Notes under the pieces: generated by a model | Database searches by the model: none | Told to the model about the DNA's origin: nothing | Seen by the model: only the letters and a program-made list of their open reading frames with translations | Assembly (NCBI GenBank): GCA_016744135.1 | Contig: JADGEX010000001.1 | Location: 1,747,029-1,811,028 of the forward strand | Direction of reading: 5' to 3' | Origin: Pseudodesulfovibrio sp. | GTDB taxonomy: Bacteria > Desulfobacterota > Desulfovibrionia > Desulfovibrionales > Desulfovibrionaceae | DNA: 64,000 bases | Made by a program: the position numbers and the translations under genes | Shown: piece by piece, positions 27,269-35,294 of the stretch | How positions within the stretch are numbered: position 1 is the first letter of the stretch | Layout of the letters: each line of letters begins with the position of its first letter

Positions 27269-27529
27269 AAGTACCTCTCTTATATTTCAACATGCCGATA
27301 AAATCATACGGAAGCAAGAATTGTATCTTTTTAAACAGGTGCTTGAGAGGATTAAGACCCATTAACTTTGGCCCAACCCACTGATTTGATTGAACGCTCA
27401 AACAATAAGTCAGTTGTGCAAGTTGGAATCGGACTCAAAGCGTTGGTGCACAAAGAAAAATTCTACTTGACGCAAAATGAAAAACACCCTTACCAAAGTT
27501 GGCAAACAGAATAATATGGAGGCCTGATC

Positions 27530-28849
27530 ATGGCACTGTTCACGAAGCAAGAAGCATTGGATTACCATTCCGACAAACGCAAGGGCAAACTGGAGGTCAT
27601 CTCCATCAAGCCGTGCGAAAACCAGAAGCATCTATCCATGGCATACAGCCCGGGCGTTGCCGAAGCATGCCGCGAAATTGCTGCGGACAAAGAAAAGGTC
27701 TACGACTACACCAACAAAGGGAACCTCGTTGCAGTCGTCTCCAACGGTACCGCCGTTCTGGGCCTTGGCAACATCGGCCCCGAAGCCGGTAAGCCGGTCA
27801 TGGAAGGCAAGGGCGTTCTGTTCAAGATTTTCTCCGATATCGATGTCTACGACATCAACATCGACGCCAAAACGCCTGATGAAATCGTTTCTTTCTGCAA
27901 AATGCTCGAACCGACCTTCGGCGGCATCAACCTCGAAGACATCAAGGCTCCCGAATGCTTTGAGATCGAGACCCGTCTCAAGAAAGAAATGGGTATTCCC
28001 GTTTTCCATGACGACCAGCACGGTACAGCCATCATTTCTGCCGCAGGAATCATGAATGCGCTCGAAATCTCCGGTAAAAAGATCGAAGAAATCAAGATCG
28101 TTGTTTCCGGTGCCGGAGCCGCTGCCATCGCCTGTTCCAATCTCTACGTTCACATGGGCATCAAGCGCGAAAACATCTTCATGTTCGATTCCCGTGGCCT
28201 GATCCACGCCGGGCGCGAAGGTCTCAACGAATTCAAACAGAGCTTTGCTCAGGCTGAAGATCGCGGTTCTCTGGCCGACTGCATGGTTGGCGCCGACATG
28301 TTCCTGGGCCTGTCCGTCAAGGACGCCATCAATCAGGATATGGTCAAGACCATGGCCGATAATGCCATCATATTTGCCTGCGCCAACCCCGATCCAGAAA
28401 TTCCGTACACCGACGTCAAGGAAGTACGCCCCGACATCATCATGGGCACAGGTCGTTCCGACTTCCCCAACCAGGTGAACAACGTCCTCGGCTTCCCGTT
28501 CATCTTCCGCGGTGCGCTCGACTGCCGCGCCTCGACCATCAACGAAGAAATGAAAATAGCCGCTGCCGACGCTCTGGCCAAACTGGCCAAGGAACCCGTT
28601 GCTCAGGACATCTGCGACGCTTACGGCGTGGACAGTCTGGACTTCGGCATCGACTACATCATTCCCAAGCCGCTTGATCCGCGTGTGCTGACCTGGCTGG
28701 CTCCTGCTGTTGCCAAGGCCGCCATGGATACCGGCGTTGCCAAAATCCAGCTCGACCTCGACCAGTACAAGAAAGACCTCGAAGCCCGTATGGAAGCTTC
28801 TAAAGCCCGTACCAAGGCTGTGGTCGATTCCTTCGACTACGACATCTAG
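27530..28849 (+). CDS. NAD(P)-dependent malic enzyme
   Basis: 439 residues, the short bacterial form of malic enzyme without the C-terminal phosphotransacetylase-like domain. Blocks include [47 protein letters not shown] with the metal site and [15 protein letters not shown] for NAD(P). It converts malate to pyruvate and CO2 with NAD(P)H formation, feeding lactate/pyruvate metabolism in this kind of organism. The start has TGGAGGCC a few bases upstream. Monocistronic, ending at a 12-bp stem terminator. Confidence 0.94.
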   Translation: MALFTKQEALDYHSDKRKGKLEVISIKPCENQKHLSMAYSPGVAEACREIAADKEKVYDYTNKGNLVAVVSNGTAVLGLGNIGPEAGKPVMEGKGVLFKIFSDIDVYDINIDAKTPDEIVSFCKMLEPTFGGINLEDIKAPECFEIETRLKKEMGIPVFHDDQHGTAIISAAGIMNALEISGKKIEEIKIVVSGAGAAAIACSNLYVHMGIKRENIFMFDSRGLIHAGREGLNEFKQSFAQAEDRGSLADCMVGADMFLGLSVKDAINQDMVKTMADNAIIFACANPDPEIPYTDVKEVRPDIIMGTGRSDFPNQVNNVLGFPFIFRGALDCRASTINEEMKIAAADALAKLAKEPVAQDICDAYGVDSLDFGIDYIIPKPLDPRVLTWLAPAVAKAAMDTGVAKIQLDLDQYKKDLEARMEASKARTKAVVDSFDYDI

Positions 28850-28874
28850 TCCTTTAGACTAAATCATCAAATCA

Positions 28875-28908
28875 AGCCCTGTCTCGGATAATCGAGACAG
28901 GGCTTTTT
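28875..28908 (+). terminator. Intrinsic terminator of malic enzyme gene
   Basis: Perfect 12-bp stem AGCCCTGTCTCG/CGAGACAGGGCT around GATAAT followed by TTTT. Confidence 0.92.
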
Positions 28909-28920
28909 GTGGTCGTTTTT

Positions 28921-29176
28921 ATTTTGGAAAGGCAGCCTCCGGCGGGCCTACCGGCGGTCGCCTTCTGCGGGACCAGAGAACCTTTTGAAAAAGGTTCTCT
29001 GGACTCTCCAAAACTTTTTGTCACTCGCTCTGCTCGGAGTCATTCGGTTGCGACAGGTTAACTTTGAAAAAAGAACAAATTGCACCGACAGGTGCACAAT
29101 GGGATTCCAAAGGGCACAACCCTTTGGCTGGTGCAGGACGGCGTCCTGCTTGTTCGACAATATCCGTCGAAGACGG
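28921..29176. repeat. Intergenic repeat copy A2 plus a row of hairpins
   Basis: Main content of a 370-bp gap without a gene. 28936-29018 is the reverse complement of the repeat at 11102-11186 (core CCAGAGAACC...GGTTCTCTGG at 28973-29002, flanked by CCTCCGGCGGGC and ACTCTCCAAAACTTTTT). Next come three or four consecutive hairpins: TGCACC/GGTGCA at 29081-29096, CCAAAGGG/CCCTTTGG at 29107-29127, GCAGGAC/GTCCTGC at 29133-29149, and CCGTC/GACGG near 29168. No coding potential is evident; an open frame from 29080 runs through it into the small protein below. Confidence 0.7.
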
Positions 29177-29223
29177 TTTTCACCCCCATTGCCCGATGGC
29201 TGGTTGTCCTTTATACTTGGTGC

Positions 29224-29403
29224 ATGGATGAAAAAACAATTGAAGAACTCCGCACACTGGCCGAGGAAAACGGTATCGACCCAGAAGCTCTGCTGGCAAT
29301 CGCCAGAGCTGACGGATTACCCGAAAATCTTCAGGACGCCATAGCCGCAGTACTCGGCGACGTCGCAACTTTTGGTCATGCGCTGAACAAACTGGATAAA
29401 TAG
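29224..29403 (+). CDS. Small protein of unknown function (59 aa)
   Basis: Short acidic protein (MDEKTIEELRTLAEENGID...) predicted to be all helical, with an HTH-like pattern but no recognised family. ATG 29224 is preferred over the in-frame start at 29080 because the upstream 48 codons lie within hairpin repeats; the ribosome-binding site is weak. The stop is 2 bases before the thpR start, so the two are likely translated from one message. Confidence 0.55.
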   Translation: MDEKTIEELRTLAEENGIDPEALLAIARADGLPENLQDAIAAVLGDVATFGHALNKLDK

Positions 29404-29405
29404 CC

Positions 29406-29963
29406 ATGCCTCGCCTCTTTATCGGCCTTGGGCTGCCAGACTCTTATCAACAAACCGTGAAGCCCTTCACAGACAATCTCAACACAGGATTGGACTCATC
29501 CGTGCGCTGGATTCGCCCCGGCAACTGGCATCTAACGCTTAAGTTTCTGGGGAACACCAACGAAAAGGATATTCCCACTATCGTTGATGCGCTTTCATCC
29601 ATTCATTTCCCACAATTTCCCATGCAGGCAGGAGACGCAGAGGCCTTTCCAAATGTAAACAGACCTCGTGTGATCTGGCTGGGACTCAAGCAAGGGGCGC
29701 AACAATGCGCTGATCTGGCAGACATGATCGAAGACGCTCTGACGAACATGGGCGTAGCTCGGGAAAAGAAACGATTTCGCCCCCATCTGACTATCGGATG
29801 GATCAAAAAAACGGGGCAGGACGACTGGAAATCCATTCTCACCACAGACAATCAAGGCTGGTCCGTTTTCACGGCACAACGGTTCACCCTATGGCAGAGT
29901 GAACTCAAACCGACCGGCGCGGTGCATACTGTGCTGAATAATTTCTCTTTGAGAACTGACTAA
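29406..29963 (+). CDS. thpR: RNA 2',3'-cyclic phosphodiesterase (LigT/ThpR)
   Basis: 185 residues of the 2H phosphoesterase family: the two HxT motifs are HLTLKFLG and HLTIGW, with RLFIGLGLP at the start. It opens 2',3'-cyclic phosphates on RNA ends and was first known as 2'-5' RNA ligase. It follows a 59-residue unknown by 2 bases. Its stop overlaps the convergent xthA stop by 4 bases. Confidence 0.92.
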   Translation: MPRLFIGLGLPDSYQQTVKPFTDNLNTGLDSSVRWIRPGNWHLTLKFLGNTNEKDIPTIVDALSSIHFPQFPMQAGDAEAFPNVNRPRVIWLGLKQGAQQCADLADMIEDALTNMGVAREKKRFRPHLTIGWIKKTGQDDWKSILTTDNQGWSVFTAQRFTLWQSELKPTGAVHTVLNNFSLRTD

Positions 29964-30727
29964 ACGTCAATCTCAACAGCCACAGGGCAGTGGTCTGAAC
30001 CCATGACATCGGGTTCGATCCATGCGCCCACGACCTTGTCTTTCAATTCTTCGGACACAAAGAAATAATCAATGCGCCATCCCGCATTATTTTTACGGGC
30101 ATTAAAACGGTAAGACCACCACGAATAATGGTGTGGTCCTTCTTCAAACATGCGGAAGGTATCCACATAACCGGCAGCAATAAACTTATCGATCCACGCT
30201 CGTTCACTGGGCAAAAAGCCTGAACGGTCCGAGTTTGGTTTGGGATTCTTCAAATCAATCTCGGTATGTGCGGTATTAAAATCACCACCCACCACAATGG
30301 GTTTGTCCTTCCGCAGTTCCTCAGCATATTCGAGAAAACAATCGTAGAAGCCCATCTTGAAGTCGAGCCGCTCGTCCGACATCTGACCGTTGGGGAAATA
30401 AATATTGAAGAGATGAAAATCCGGGTATTCAAGATGGAGTACACGGCCTTCATTCTGAAAACGAGGGTCAGGAAGCCCCATAGTCACGGCCATCGGTTCC
30501 GGGTTGGAAAAACAGGCCACACCGGAATAGCCTTTCTTTTTCTTGGACCAATTCCAGTAATAATTGGAATAGGAATCCGGTTCGCGATCATCTTCGCCGA
30601 GCTGATCGGGGTGGGCCTTGGTTTCCTGCAGCATAACCACATCACCGCCGCAACCGTCCAACCAGTCGCGAAAATCCTTTTTGATTACGGCACGATAGCC
30701 GTTAACATTCCAGGAGTAGATGATCAT
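29960..30727 (-). CDS. xth: Exodeoxyribonuclease III
   Basis: 255 residues from ATG 30727 (GGAGGT upstream). Catalytic motifs: YSWNVNGYRAV, MLQETKAH (metal Glu), GGDFNTAH and SDHCPVAVEID at the end. This is the AP endonuclease/3' exonuclease of base-excision repair. The ORF extension to 30766 is not needed. It shares its 3' end with thpR. The upstream gene on this strand encodes a 29-residue membrane peptide, separated by a hairpin terminator. Confidence 0.94.
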   Translation of the reverse strand: MIIYSWNVNGYRAVIKKDFRDWLDGCGGDVVMLQETKAHPDQLGEDDREPDSYSNYYWNWSKKKKGYSGVACFSNPEPMAVTMGLPDPRFQNEGRVLHLEYPDFHLFNIYFPNGQMSDERLDFKMGFYDCFLEYAEELRKDKPIVVGGDFNTAHTEIDLKNPKPNSDRSGFLPSERAWIDKFIAAGYVDTFRMFEEGPHHYSWWSYRFNARKNNAGWRIDYFFVSEELKDKVVGAWIEPDVMGSDHCPVAVEIDV

Positions 30728-30747
30728 GCGCACCTCCAGAAAAAATG

Positions 30748-30775
30748 AAGGGGAACCGGTTTGCACCGATTCCCC
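30748..30775 (-). terminator. Probable terminator between small membrane gene and xth
   Basis: On the minus strand AGGGGAATCGGTGCAAACCGGTTCCCCT-type inverted sequence (one mismatch, GCAA loop) is followed by TTCATTTTTT. It overlaps the xth leader and could attenuate it. Confidence 0.6.
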
Positions 30776-30800
30776 TGAAGTGCCGCAATGCGGCCGAAAA

Positions 30801-30890
30801 CTAGTGTTCGTTCGGGGAACTGACCTTGATCATCACCAAAGCGCCGATCGTCAGGGACAGACCCAGGAAAAACCAAAAATAACCCATCAT
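30801..30890 (-). CDS. 29-residue single-pass membrane peptide
   Basis: Begins MMGYFWFFLGLS and is almost entirely one hydrophobic helix with a short polar tail ending SSPNEH. ATG 30890 is preceded by GGAGGA 7 bases upstream, a strong site, and the frame closes with TAG followed by a terminator hairpin. This supports a real small gene rather than a chance frame. Such short hydrophobic peptides often modulate membrane enzymes; no partner is evident. It sits between xth and the DJ-1 gene on the same strand. Confidence 0.55.
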   Translation of the reverse strand: MMGYFWFFLGLSLTIGALVMIKVSSPNEH

Positions 30891-31016
30891 AATCGCATCC
30901 TCCGTAAAATCTCGATTAGTCAACAGACTTTTATCAGAAAGTTTGGCGGATGGGAAGACGATTCCTCGTGAACGCACAATCAATCGTCATCCTCTTTTTC
31001 TCCCTACAGAGCGATT

Positions 31017-31604
31017 TTATGGCTCTATGGTTGACCCAAGTACCTTCAGAAATCCCCGCATCCACTCGGGATGGGCAGGCCATGCTGGACCGGTAACAAT
31101 GTTCCCGTCGACGCAGGCATTGGAAAAAGTTTCATTGACTTCGCACCATGTAGCACCTGCGGCTTTGATATCGGGTTTGACCGCAGGATAGCCCGTGCAG
31201 GACTTGCCCTTAATGACATCGGCAGCTGTCAACAGTTGCTGGCCATGGCAGACTGCGGCAATGGGTTTATTCGCCTTGGCAAAATGTTGCACACAGGCAA
31301 TCACAGCCGGATCCAGACGCAAGTATTCAGGAGAACGTCCACCGGGAATCACCAACGCGTCGTAGTCCTCTGCTTTAATTTCATCAAAAGTAGCCGTGAT
31401 CATGAAGTTGTGTCCCGGTTTTTCCGAATAGGTCTGATGCCCTTCAAAGTCGTGCACAGCCGTGGCCACGGTTTCTCCCGCCTTTTTACCGGGGCAAACG
31501 GAATCCACGGTATGCCCCACCATCAGAAGCATCTGGAATGGCACCATTGCCTCATAATCTTCCACGAAATCACCAACCAAAAGCAGAATTTTCTTTGCAG
31601 CCAT
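31017..31604 (-). CDS. DJ-1/PfpI family protein
   Basis: 195 residues from ATG 31604 (GGAGG 5 bases upstream); the frame upstream to 31907 is a shadow of the next gene. The class-I amidotransferase-like fold is seen in KILLLVGDFVEDYEAMVPF, DALVIPGGRSPEYLR and the nucleophile elbow AAVCHGQQLL. Members include PfpI protease-like, YajL/DJ-1 chaperone or deglycase-like and other hydrolases; the exact role is not predictable. A possible promoter TTGACA lies upstream. Confidence 0.88.
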   Translation of the reverse strand: MAAKKILLLVGDFVEDYEAMVPFQMLLMVGHTVDSVCPGKKAGETVATAVHDFEGHQTYSEKPGHNFMITATFDEIKAEDYDALVIPGGRSPEYLRLDPAVIACVQHFAKANKPIAAVCHGQQLLTAADVIKGKSCTGYPAVKPDIKAAGATWCEVNETFSNACVDGNIVTGPAWPAHPEWMRGFLKVLGSTIEP

Positions 31605-31636
31605 GAGGTCCTCCAAAATGTTCAAATTTGACTTTA

Positions 31637-31666
31637 TTCTGTGGTCCTCATCCTTTTTTTTGTCAA
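31637..31666 (-). promoter_or_regulatory. Possible sigma70 promoter of the DJ-1 gene
   Basis: On the minus strand TTGACA (31666-31661), an 18-base spacer and CAGAAT (31642-31637), about 33 bases before the start codon. The -35 is perfect, the -10 matches four of six. Confidence 0.4.
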
Positions 31667-31728
31667 CCACCCTTATGTGACGAAAGCACGAGCTTGCCTC
31701 GCACCCCGCTCTGCCGTAGAACGTCCCC

Positions 31729-32898
31729 ATGGCACACAACGACGTTCTTATTCTTGGAGCCGGAGCTTCCGGCCTGTATTGCGCCATGACCGCCGCCAAA
31801 CGCGGCCTCAAGGTCATGGTTCTGGACCACGGCGCCAAGCCTGCACGCAAAATTCGCGTGTCCGGCGGGGGCAAGTGTAATTTCACCAACCTGGATGTGA
31901 CGCACACCGATTACATCTGTCGGAATCCACATTTCGTAAAATCCGCATTGGCGCGTCTTTCTCCGTGGGATGTAATCACGCTTCTGGCCGAAGACAGCAT
32001 CACCTATGAGGAACGCGAGCACGGCCAGCTCTTCACCGAGCAGGGGGCCGGAAAAGTCGCAGGGTCTCTGATGACCCGGTGTACCCGGGCTGGAGTGAAT
32101 GTCAGAATGGGATGCGAAATAAAAAACGTATCCGGGACCGGACCGTTTACCGTGACAATCAGCGATGACGTCGTCACTGCGGACAAACTGGTTATTGCTT
32201 TGGGTGGTCCGTCATGGCCTCAGGTCGGAGCCACGGACCTCGGCTTCCGGCTTGCGAAACAATTCGGCCTACAGATGGTCTCACCTCGTCCGGGATTGGT
32301 CCCGCTAATATTTCCAAAGCAACTGCAAGACTTTTGCCGAGACATGGCAGGGAACGCTTTACCAGCCACAGTGGAAACCGGGGGTGCTCGCTTCACTGAC
32401 CCGTTACTGTTTACCCACAAGGGAATTTCTGGCCCGGCCACGTTACAAGCGTCGTCATACTGGCGCACTGGAAAGCCTGTAATTATTGATTTTCTGCCGA
32501 ATCAACCATTGGAAGATTTTATTGAGGAGCACCGAAGCTCCAATGCTCAGTTCCGCAACCTACTGGGCCATGTCATGCCCAAACGGTTGCCCGGCTTGCT
32601 CGTCTCAGGCGCACTCGGCGAGACATCCGTCAGCCAACTTTCTGCAAAACAAATCGAAGCGGCCGCCAACCGGATTCACCGGTTCACGGTGGTCCCGGCG
32701 TCTACAGAAGGCTACGCCAAGGCTGAAGTCTGCGTAGGTGGAATCGACACCGACGAAATTTCATCCAAAACCATGGAGTGCAAAAACGTCCCAGGCCTTT
32801 CCATCATCGGAGAAGCCATGGACGTAACCGGACACCTCGGCGGGTTCAACCTGCATTGGGCATTCGCATCTGGTGCTGCTTGCGGAGAACACCTATAA
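31729..32898 (+). CDS. HI0933/BaiN-family flavoprotein (NAD(P)/FAD oxidoreductase)
   Basis: 389 residues. The dinucleotide-binding start DVLILGAGASGLYCAM, the family signature RKIRVSGGGKCNFTN and the C-terminal CVGGIDTDEIS...GEAMDVTGHLGGFNLHWAFASG identify the HI0933-like (PF03486) flavoproteins. Substrate is unknown for most members. The start is close to the divergent DJ-1 gene (125 bases). The gene ends 47 bases before an 18-bp stem terminator. Confidence 0.9.
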   Translation: MAHNDVLILGAGASGLYCAMTAAKRGLKVMVLDHGAKPARKIRVSGGGKCNFTNLDVTHTDYICRNPHFVKSALARLSPWDVITLLAEDSITYEEREHGQLFTEQGAGKVAGSLMTRCTRAGVNVRMGCEIKNVSGTGPFTVTISDDVVTADKLVIALGGPSWPQVGATDLGFRLAKQFGLQMVSPRPGLVPLIFPKQLQDFCRDMAGNALPATVETGGARFTDPLLFTHKGISGPATLQASSYWRTGKPVIIDFLPNQPLEDFIEEHRSSNAQFRNLLGHVMPKRLPGLLVSGALGETSVSQLSAKQIEAAANRIHRFTVVPASTEGYAKAEVCVGGIDTDEISSKTMECKNVPGLSIIGEAMDVTGHLGGFNLHWAFASGAACGEHL

Positions 32899-32944
32899 AA
32901 ACGGTTGTGTGAAGCATTGCGTTGCCACACTGATTAAAAAAAGG

Positions 32945-32984
32945 AAGAAGGGGAGAGACACTTGAGTGTCTCTCCCCTTCTTGT
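32945..32984. terminator. Long-stem intrinsic terminator
   Basis: Perfect inverted repeat of about 17-18 bp (AAGAAGGGGAGAGACACT and its complement) with a TTGA-sized loop, between the flavoprotein gene and the convergent rdgB gene. T content is modest on both sides. Confidence 0.75.
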
Positions 32985-33010
32985 ATCAAATACTATTAAA
33001 AAGTTGAGAA

Positions 33011-33619
33011 TTAGGCCTGAGCCTTCTCCCAAAAATCCGGCCAGAGTTTAAGCAATTTTTGCATGGCGTTACCACGATGGGAACGCTTATTTTTGACGTC
33101 GGCATCCAATTCAGCCACATGGCAGCCCAATTCAGGGTCGATGACGATAACGTCGTACCCAAAACCGCCTTTTCCCTTGTAGCCGTGTCCCACCTGAATT
33201 TCGTAAGCTCCATCCGTATTGATTTCTTGGCCGTTGGGCGCGGTAGCGGCCATGACGCAACGGTAACGTCCCGTGCGTTTATCGTCGGAAACGTCTTTCA
33301 TCTCAGCCAGCATTTTTTCATTATTGGCGTGATCGTCGCAGTCTTCGCCAGCGTACCGGGCGGAGTATACGCCGGGACGAGCATCCAACGCATCGATTTC
33401 AATGCCGGAATCGTCTGCTACCGCCACAAGACCGGTAATCTTTGCCACGGTGCGCGCCTTGATGAAAGCGTTCTCAAGAAAAGTGTCACCGGTTTCAGGG
33501 ATATCTCCAATTTCCGGGAACTCAGACAGGCTCTTCACCTGCACGCCGAATGGCTCCAGCATGGCAGAAAGTTCTTTGATTTTGCCTTTGTTATTGGTGG
33601 CGAGGACAATGGTTTTCAT
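33011..33619 (-). CDS. rdgB: XTP/dITP diphosphatase (RdgB/HAM1)
   Basis: 202 residues. Family motifs LATNNKGKIKEL, ADDSGIEIDAL, PGVYSARYAG, GFGYDVIVID and SHRGNAM. It hydrolyses deaminated purine triphosphates (ITP, XTP) and so keeps them out of DNA and RNA. AAGGGA precedes ATG 33619. It follows the histidine kinase gene after 91 bases containing a 13-bp hairpin. Confidence 0.95.
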   Translation of the reverse strand: MKTIVLATNNKGKIKELSAMLEPFGVQVKSLSEFPEIGDIPETGDTFLENAFIKARTVAKITGLVAVADDSGIEIDALDARPGVYSARYAGEDCDDHANNEKMLAEMKDVSDDKRTGRYRCVMAATAPNGQEINTDGAYEIQVGHGYKGKGGFGYDVIVIDPELGCHVAELDADVKNKRSHRGNAMQKLLKLWPDFWEKAQA

Positions 33620-33654
33620 GGCTATCCCTTGTGCGGCTATCGGTTCGGAACCAC

Positions 33655-33684
33655 GTTACCACACCCCTTACGGGATGTGGCAAC
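33655..33684 (-). promoter_or_regulatory. Hairpin between histidine kinase and rdgB
   Basis: On the minus strand GTTGCCACATCCC-GTAA-GGGGTGTGGTAAC, a 13-bp stem with two GU pairs and a tetraloop. No T-run follows, so it may be a processing or stability element rather than a terminator. Confidence 0.5.
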
Positions 33685-33710
33685 CTGAAAAAATATGTTG
33701 TGAGGATTCT

Positions 33711-35192
33711 TTACTCGGACTCAGCGTCTTCCGCAACCGCGAGCAATGGCGGAAGGAACAGGGTCAATTTGGTCCCGATCTTTTCCACGGAAACCAGATC
33801 AACCTGTCCACCAATTTCAGCAATAATCTTTCTGGTCTGAGCAAGACCAAGTCCTGCCCCCTTATCTCGGGTAGAAAAAAACGGGCTGAATATCTTATCG
33901 CGAATTTCAAGCGGGATACCCTCGCCGGTGTCCTCCACGGAAAGCACGGCGTGATCCTGGTTCATGCAAGTGGTGACAAACAGCTTACCACCGTCGAGCA
34001 TGGCCTCCAGAGCATTTTTCACCAAATTGATAAGACATTGCTTAATAAGGTCCGGATTGGCCTGCACACGCGCCATGGTCGGGTCCAGGTCCACATGCGC
34101 TATCACTTTCTGATTGGAACACGGCAAACGCATGACGTTCATGGTGGTTTCCACCAATTCGTTCAGGTCCACCTCTTTGACCTCTGCACCAGTGGGACGG
34201 GTAAAATTAAGCAGGCTCTTGAGTATCTCGTCCAGCCGTTTGGATTCGTCGAGTATAATGGACAGCTTTTCACGAGCCTTGTCGTCCATGCCTTCATACC
34301 GCATGAGAGAATTGGCAAAACCACTGATGGAAAAAAGCGGATTACGAATTTCATGGGCCATATAGGTCGACAACTCTCCGATAGACGCCAGTTTTTCCGC
34401 CTGCTGCAAACGATTTTCCATAGATGTCCGAAGGGTGATGTCTCGTCGGGAGGCCACCACATGATTGACAGTTCCGTCTTCATCAAAAATCGGCGTAATG
34501 TAGACTCGAAAATACCGAACGCGACCATCTTCCCCGACATGACTCGTCAAAGCTTCAGCCGGAGCCCGTGTAGACATAGCCTGTTGGAATGGGTCCTGAG
34601 AAAACTCACACTCGCCGTTACTGGAATCCGTAAAAACTTCGCAGTAGAAACGCCCCAGGATTTCACGTTTGGGAACTCCCTGCTTATCCACCACAACCTT
34701 GTTCATACCTATCACCTTGCCATCATGATCTAGAAACAATATTTCCTGATCAATCTGATCGACAATGGTCTTAAGCATATTCTGAGTATGAAGCAGGTCT
34801 ATTTTGCAAGCCACCCAGACTTTATCGGAAGTCAGTAAGTTGATAAAAAAACTGGCGGCACTGCGTTCCACCAACGTGATGCTCGGCGGTAAATAGTTAC
34901 GCAGCTCATATATCAGGCTCGGACGACCTGTGGCTTCGATAATCATGTTGATCTCGGGGTGATGCTCCAGCATGGTCTTGTACCCTGCATAGGTGGGGAT
35001 ATGTCGACCCGAATCGTCAGCTTCGGGCAGGACGCTCTCTCCCGGAAGGGCCGCAGCGACTACGCCGATTTCCTTCAGCGCTTCATCGTTGCTCTGGTCC
35101 TTGAACATTTGCCAAAACGTCAAAAGGGCGGGGATATCGCCGATGACGCCGATGACATACCGTTTGTCATTGATATACGAAGCTCCGAGCAA
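33711..35192 (-). CDS. PAS histidine kinase with Rossmann-like N-terminal domain
   Basis: 493 residues if started at TTG 35192, which has AGGAGG 5 bases upstream; ATG 35267 or TTG 35273 would extend it but have no good site and leave almost no room for the divergent rimO promoter. Residues ~10-125 look like a nucleotide-binding Rossmann domain (RYVIGVIGDIPALL...IEATGRPSLIYELRN). A PAS domain spans ~140-255. The HisKA H-box is YMAHEIRNPLF with His280, and the ATPase has NLVKNALEAM, VEDTGEGI and GAGLGLA. No transmembrane helix: it is a cytosolic sensor. No response regulator gene is adjacent. Confidence 0.88.
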   Translation of the reverse strand: MLGASYINDKRYVIGVIGDIPALLTFWQMFKDQSNDEALKEIGVVAAALPGESVLPEADDSGRHIPTYAGYKTMLEHHPEINMIIEATGRPSLIYELRNYLPPSITLVERSAASFFINLLTSDKVWVACKIDLLHTQNMLKTIVDQIDQEILFLDHDGKVIGMNKVVVDKQGVPKREILGRFYCEVFTDSSNGECEFSQDPFQQAMSTRAPAEALTSHVGEDGRVRYFRVYITPIFDEDGTVNHVVASRRDITLRTSMENRLQQAEKLASIGELSTYMAHEIRNPLFSISGFANSLMRYEGMDDKAREKLSIILDESKRLDEILKSLLNFTRPTGAEVKEVDLNELVETTMNVMRLPCSNQKVIAHVDLDPTMARVQANPDLIKQCLINLVKNALEAMLDGGKLFVTTCMNQDHAVLSVEDTGEGIPLEIRDKIFSPFFSTRDKGAGLGLAQTRKIIAEIGGQVDLVSVEKIGTKLTLFLPPLLAVAEDAESE

Positions 35193-35294
35193 TTTGACCT
35201 CCTCTCCGTACCTGTGCACACTTGTCCGAGCCGGACTCTGGTTTCCGGCTTTCCAATAATACAGCATTTGCAAAGCCAGAGCAAAGGAAATGAA

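Noticed and set aside
27414-27453. TTGTGCA...TGCACAA inverted repeat upstream of malic enzyme
   Set aside because: A 26-base loop and only 7-bp arms; could arise by chance.
33402-34733. 443-residue frame antisense to rdgB and the histidine kinase
   Set aside because: Shadow of two real genes; composition has no recognisable protein features.
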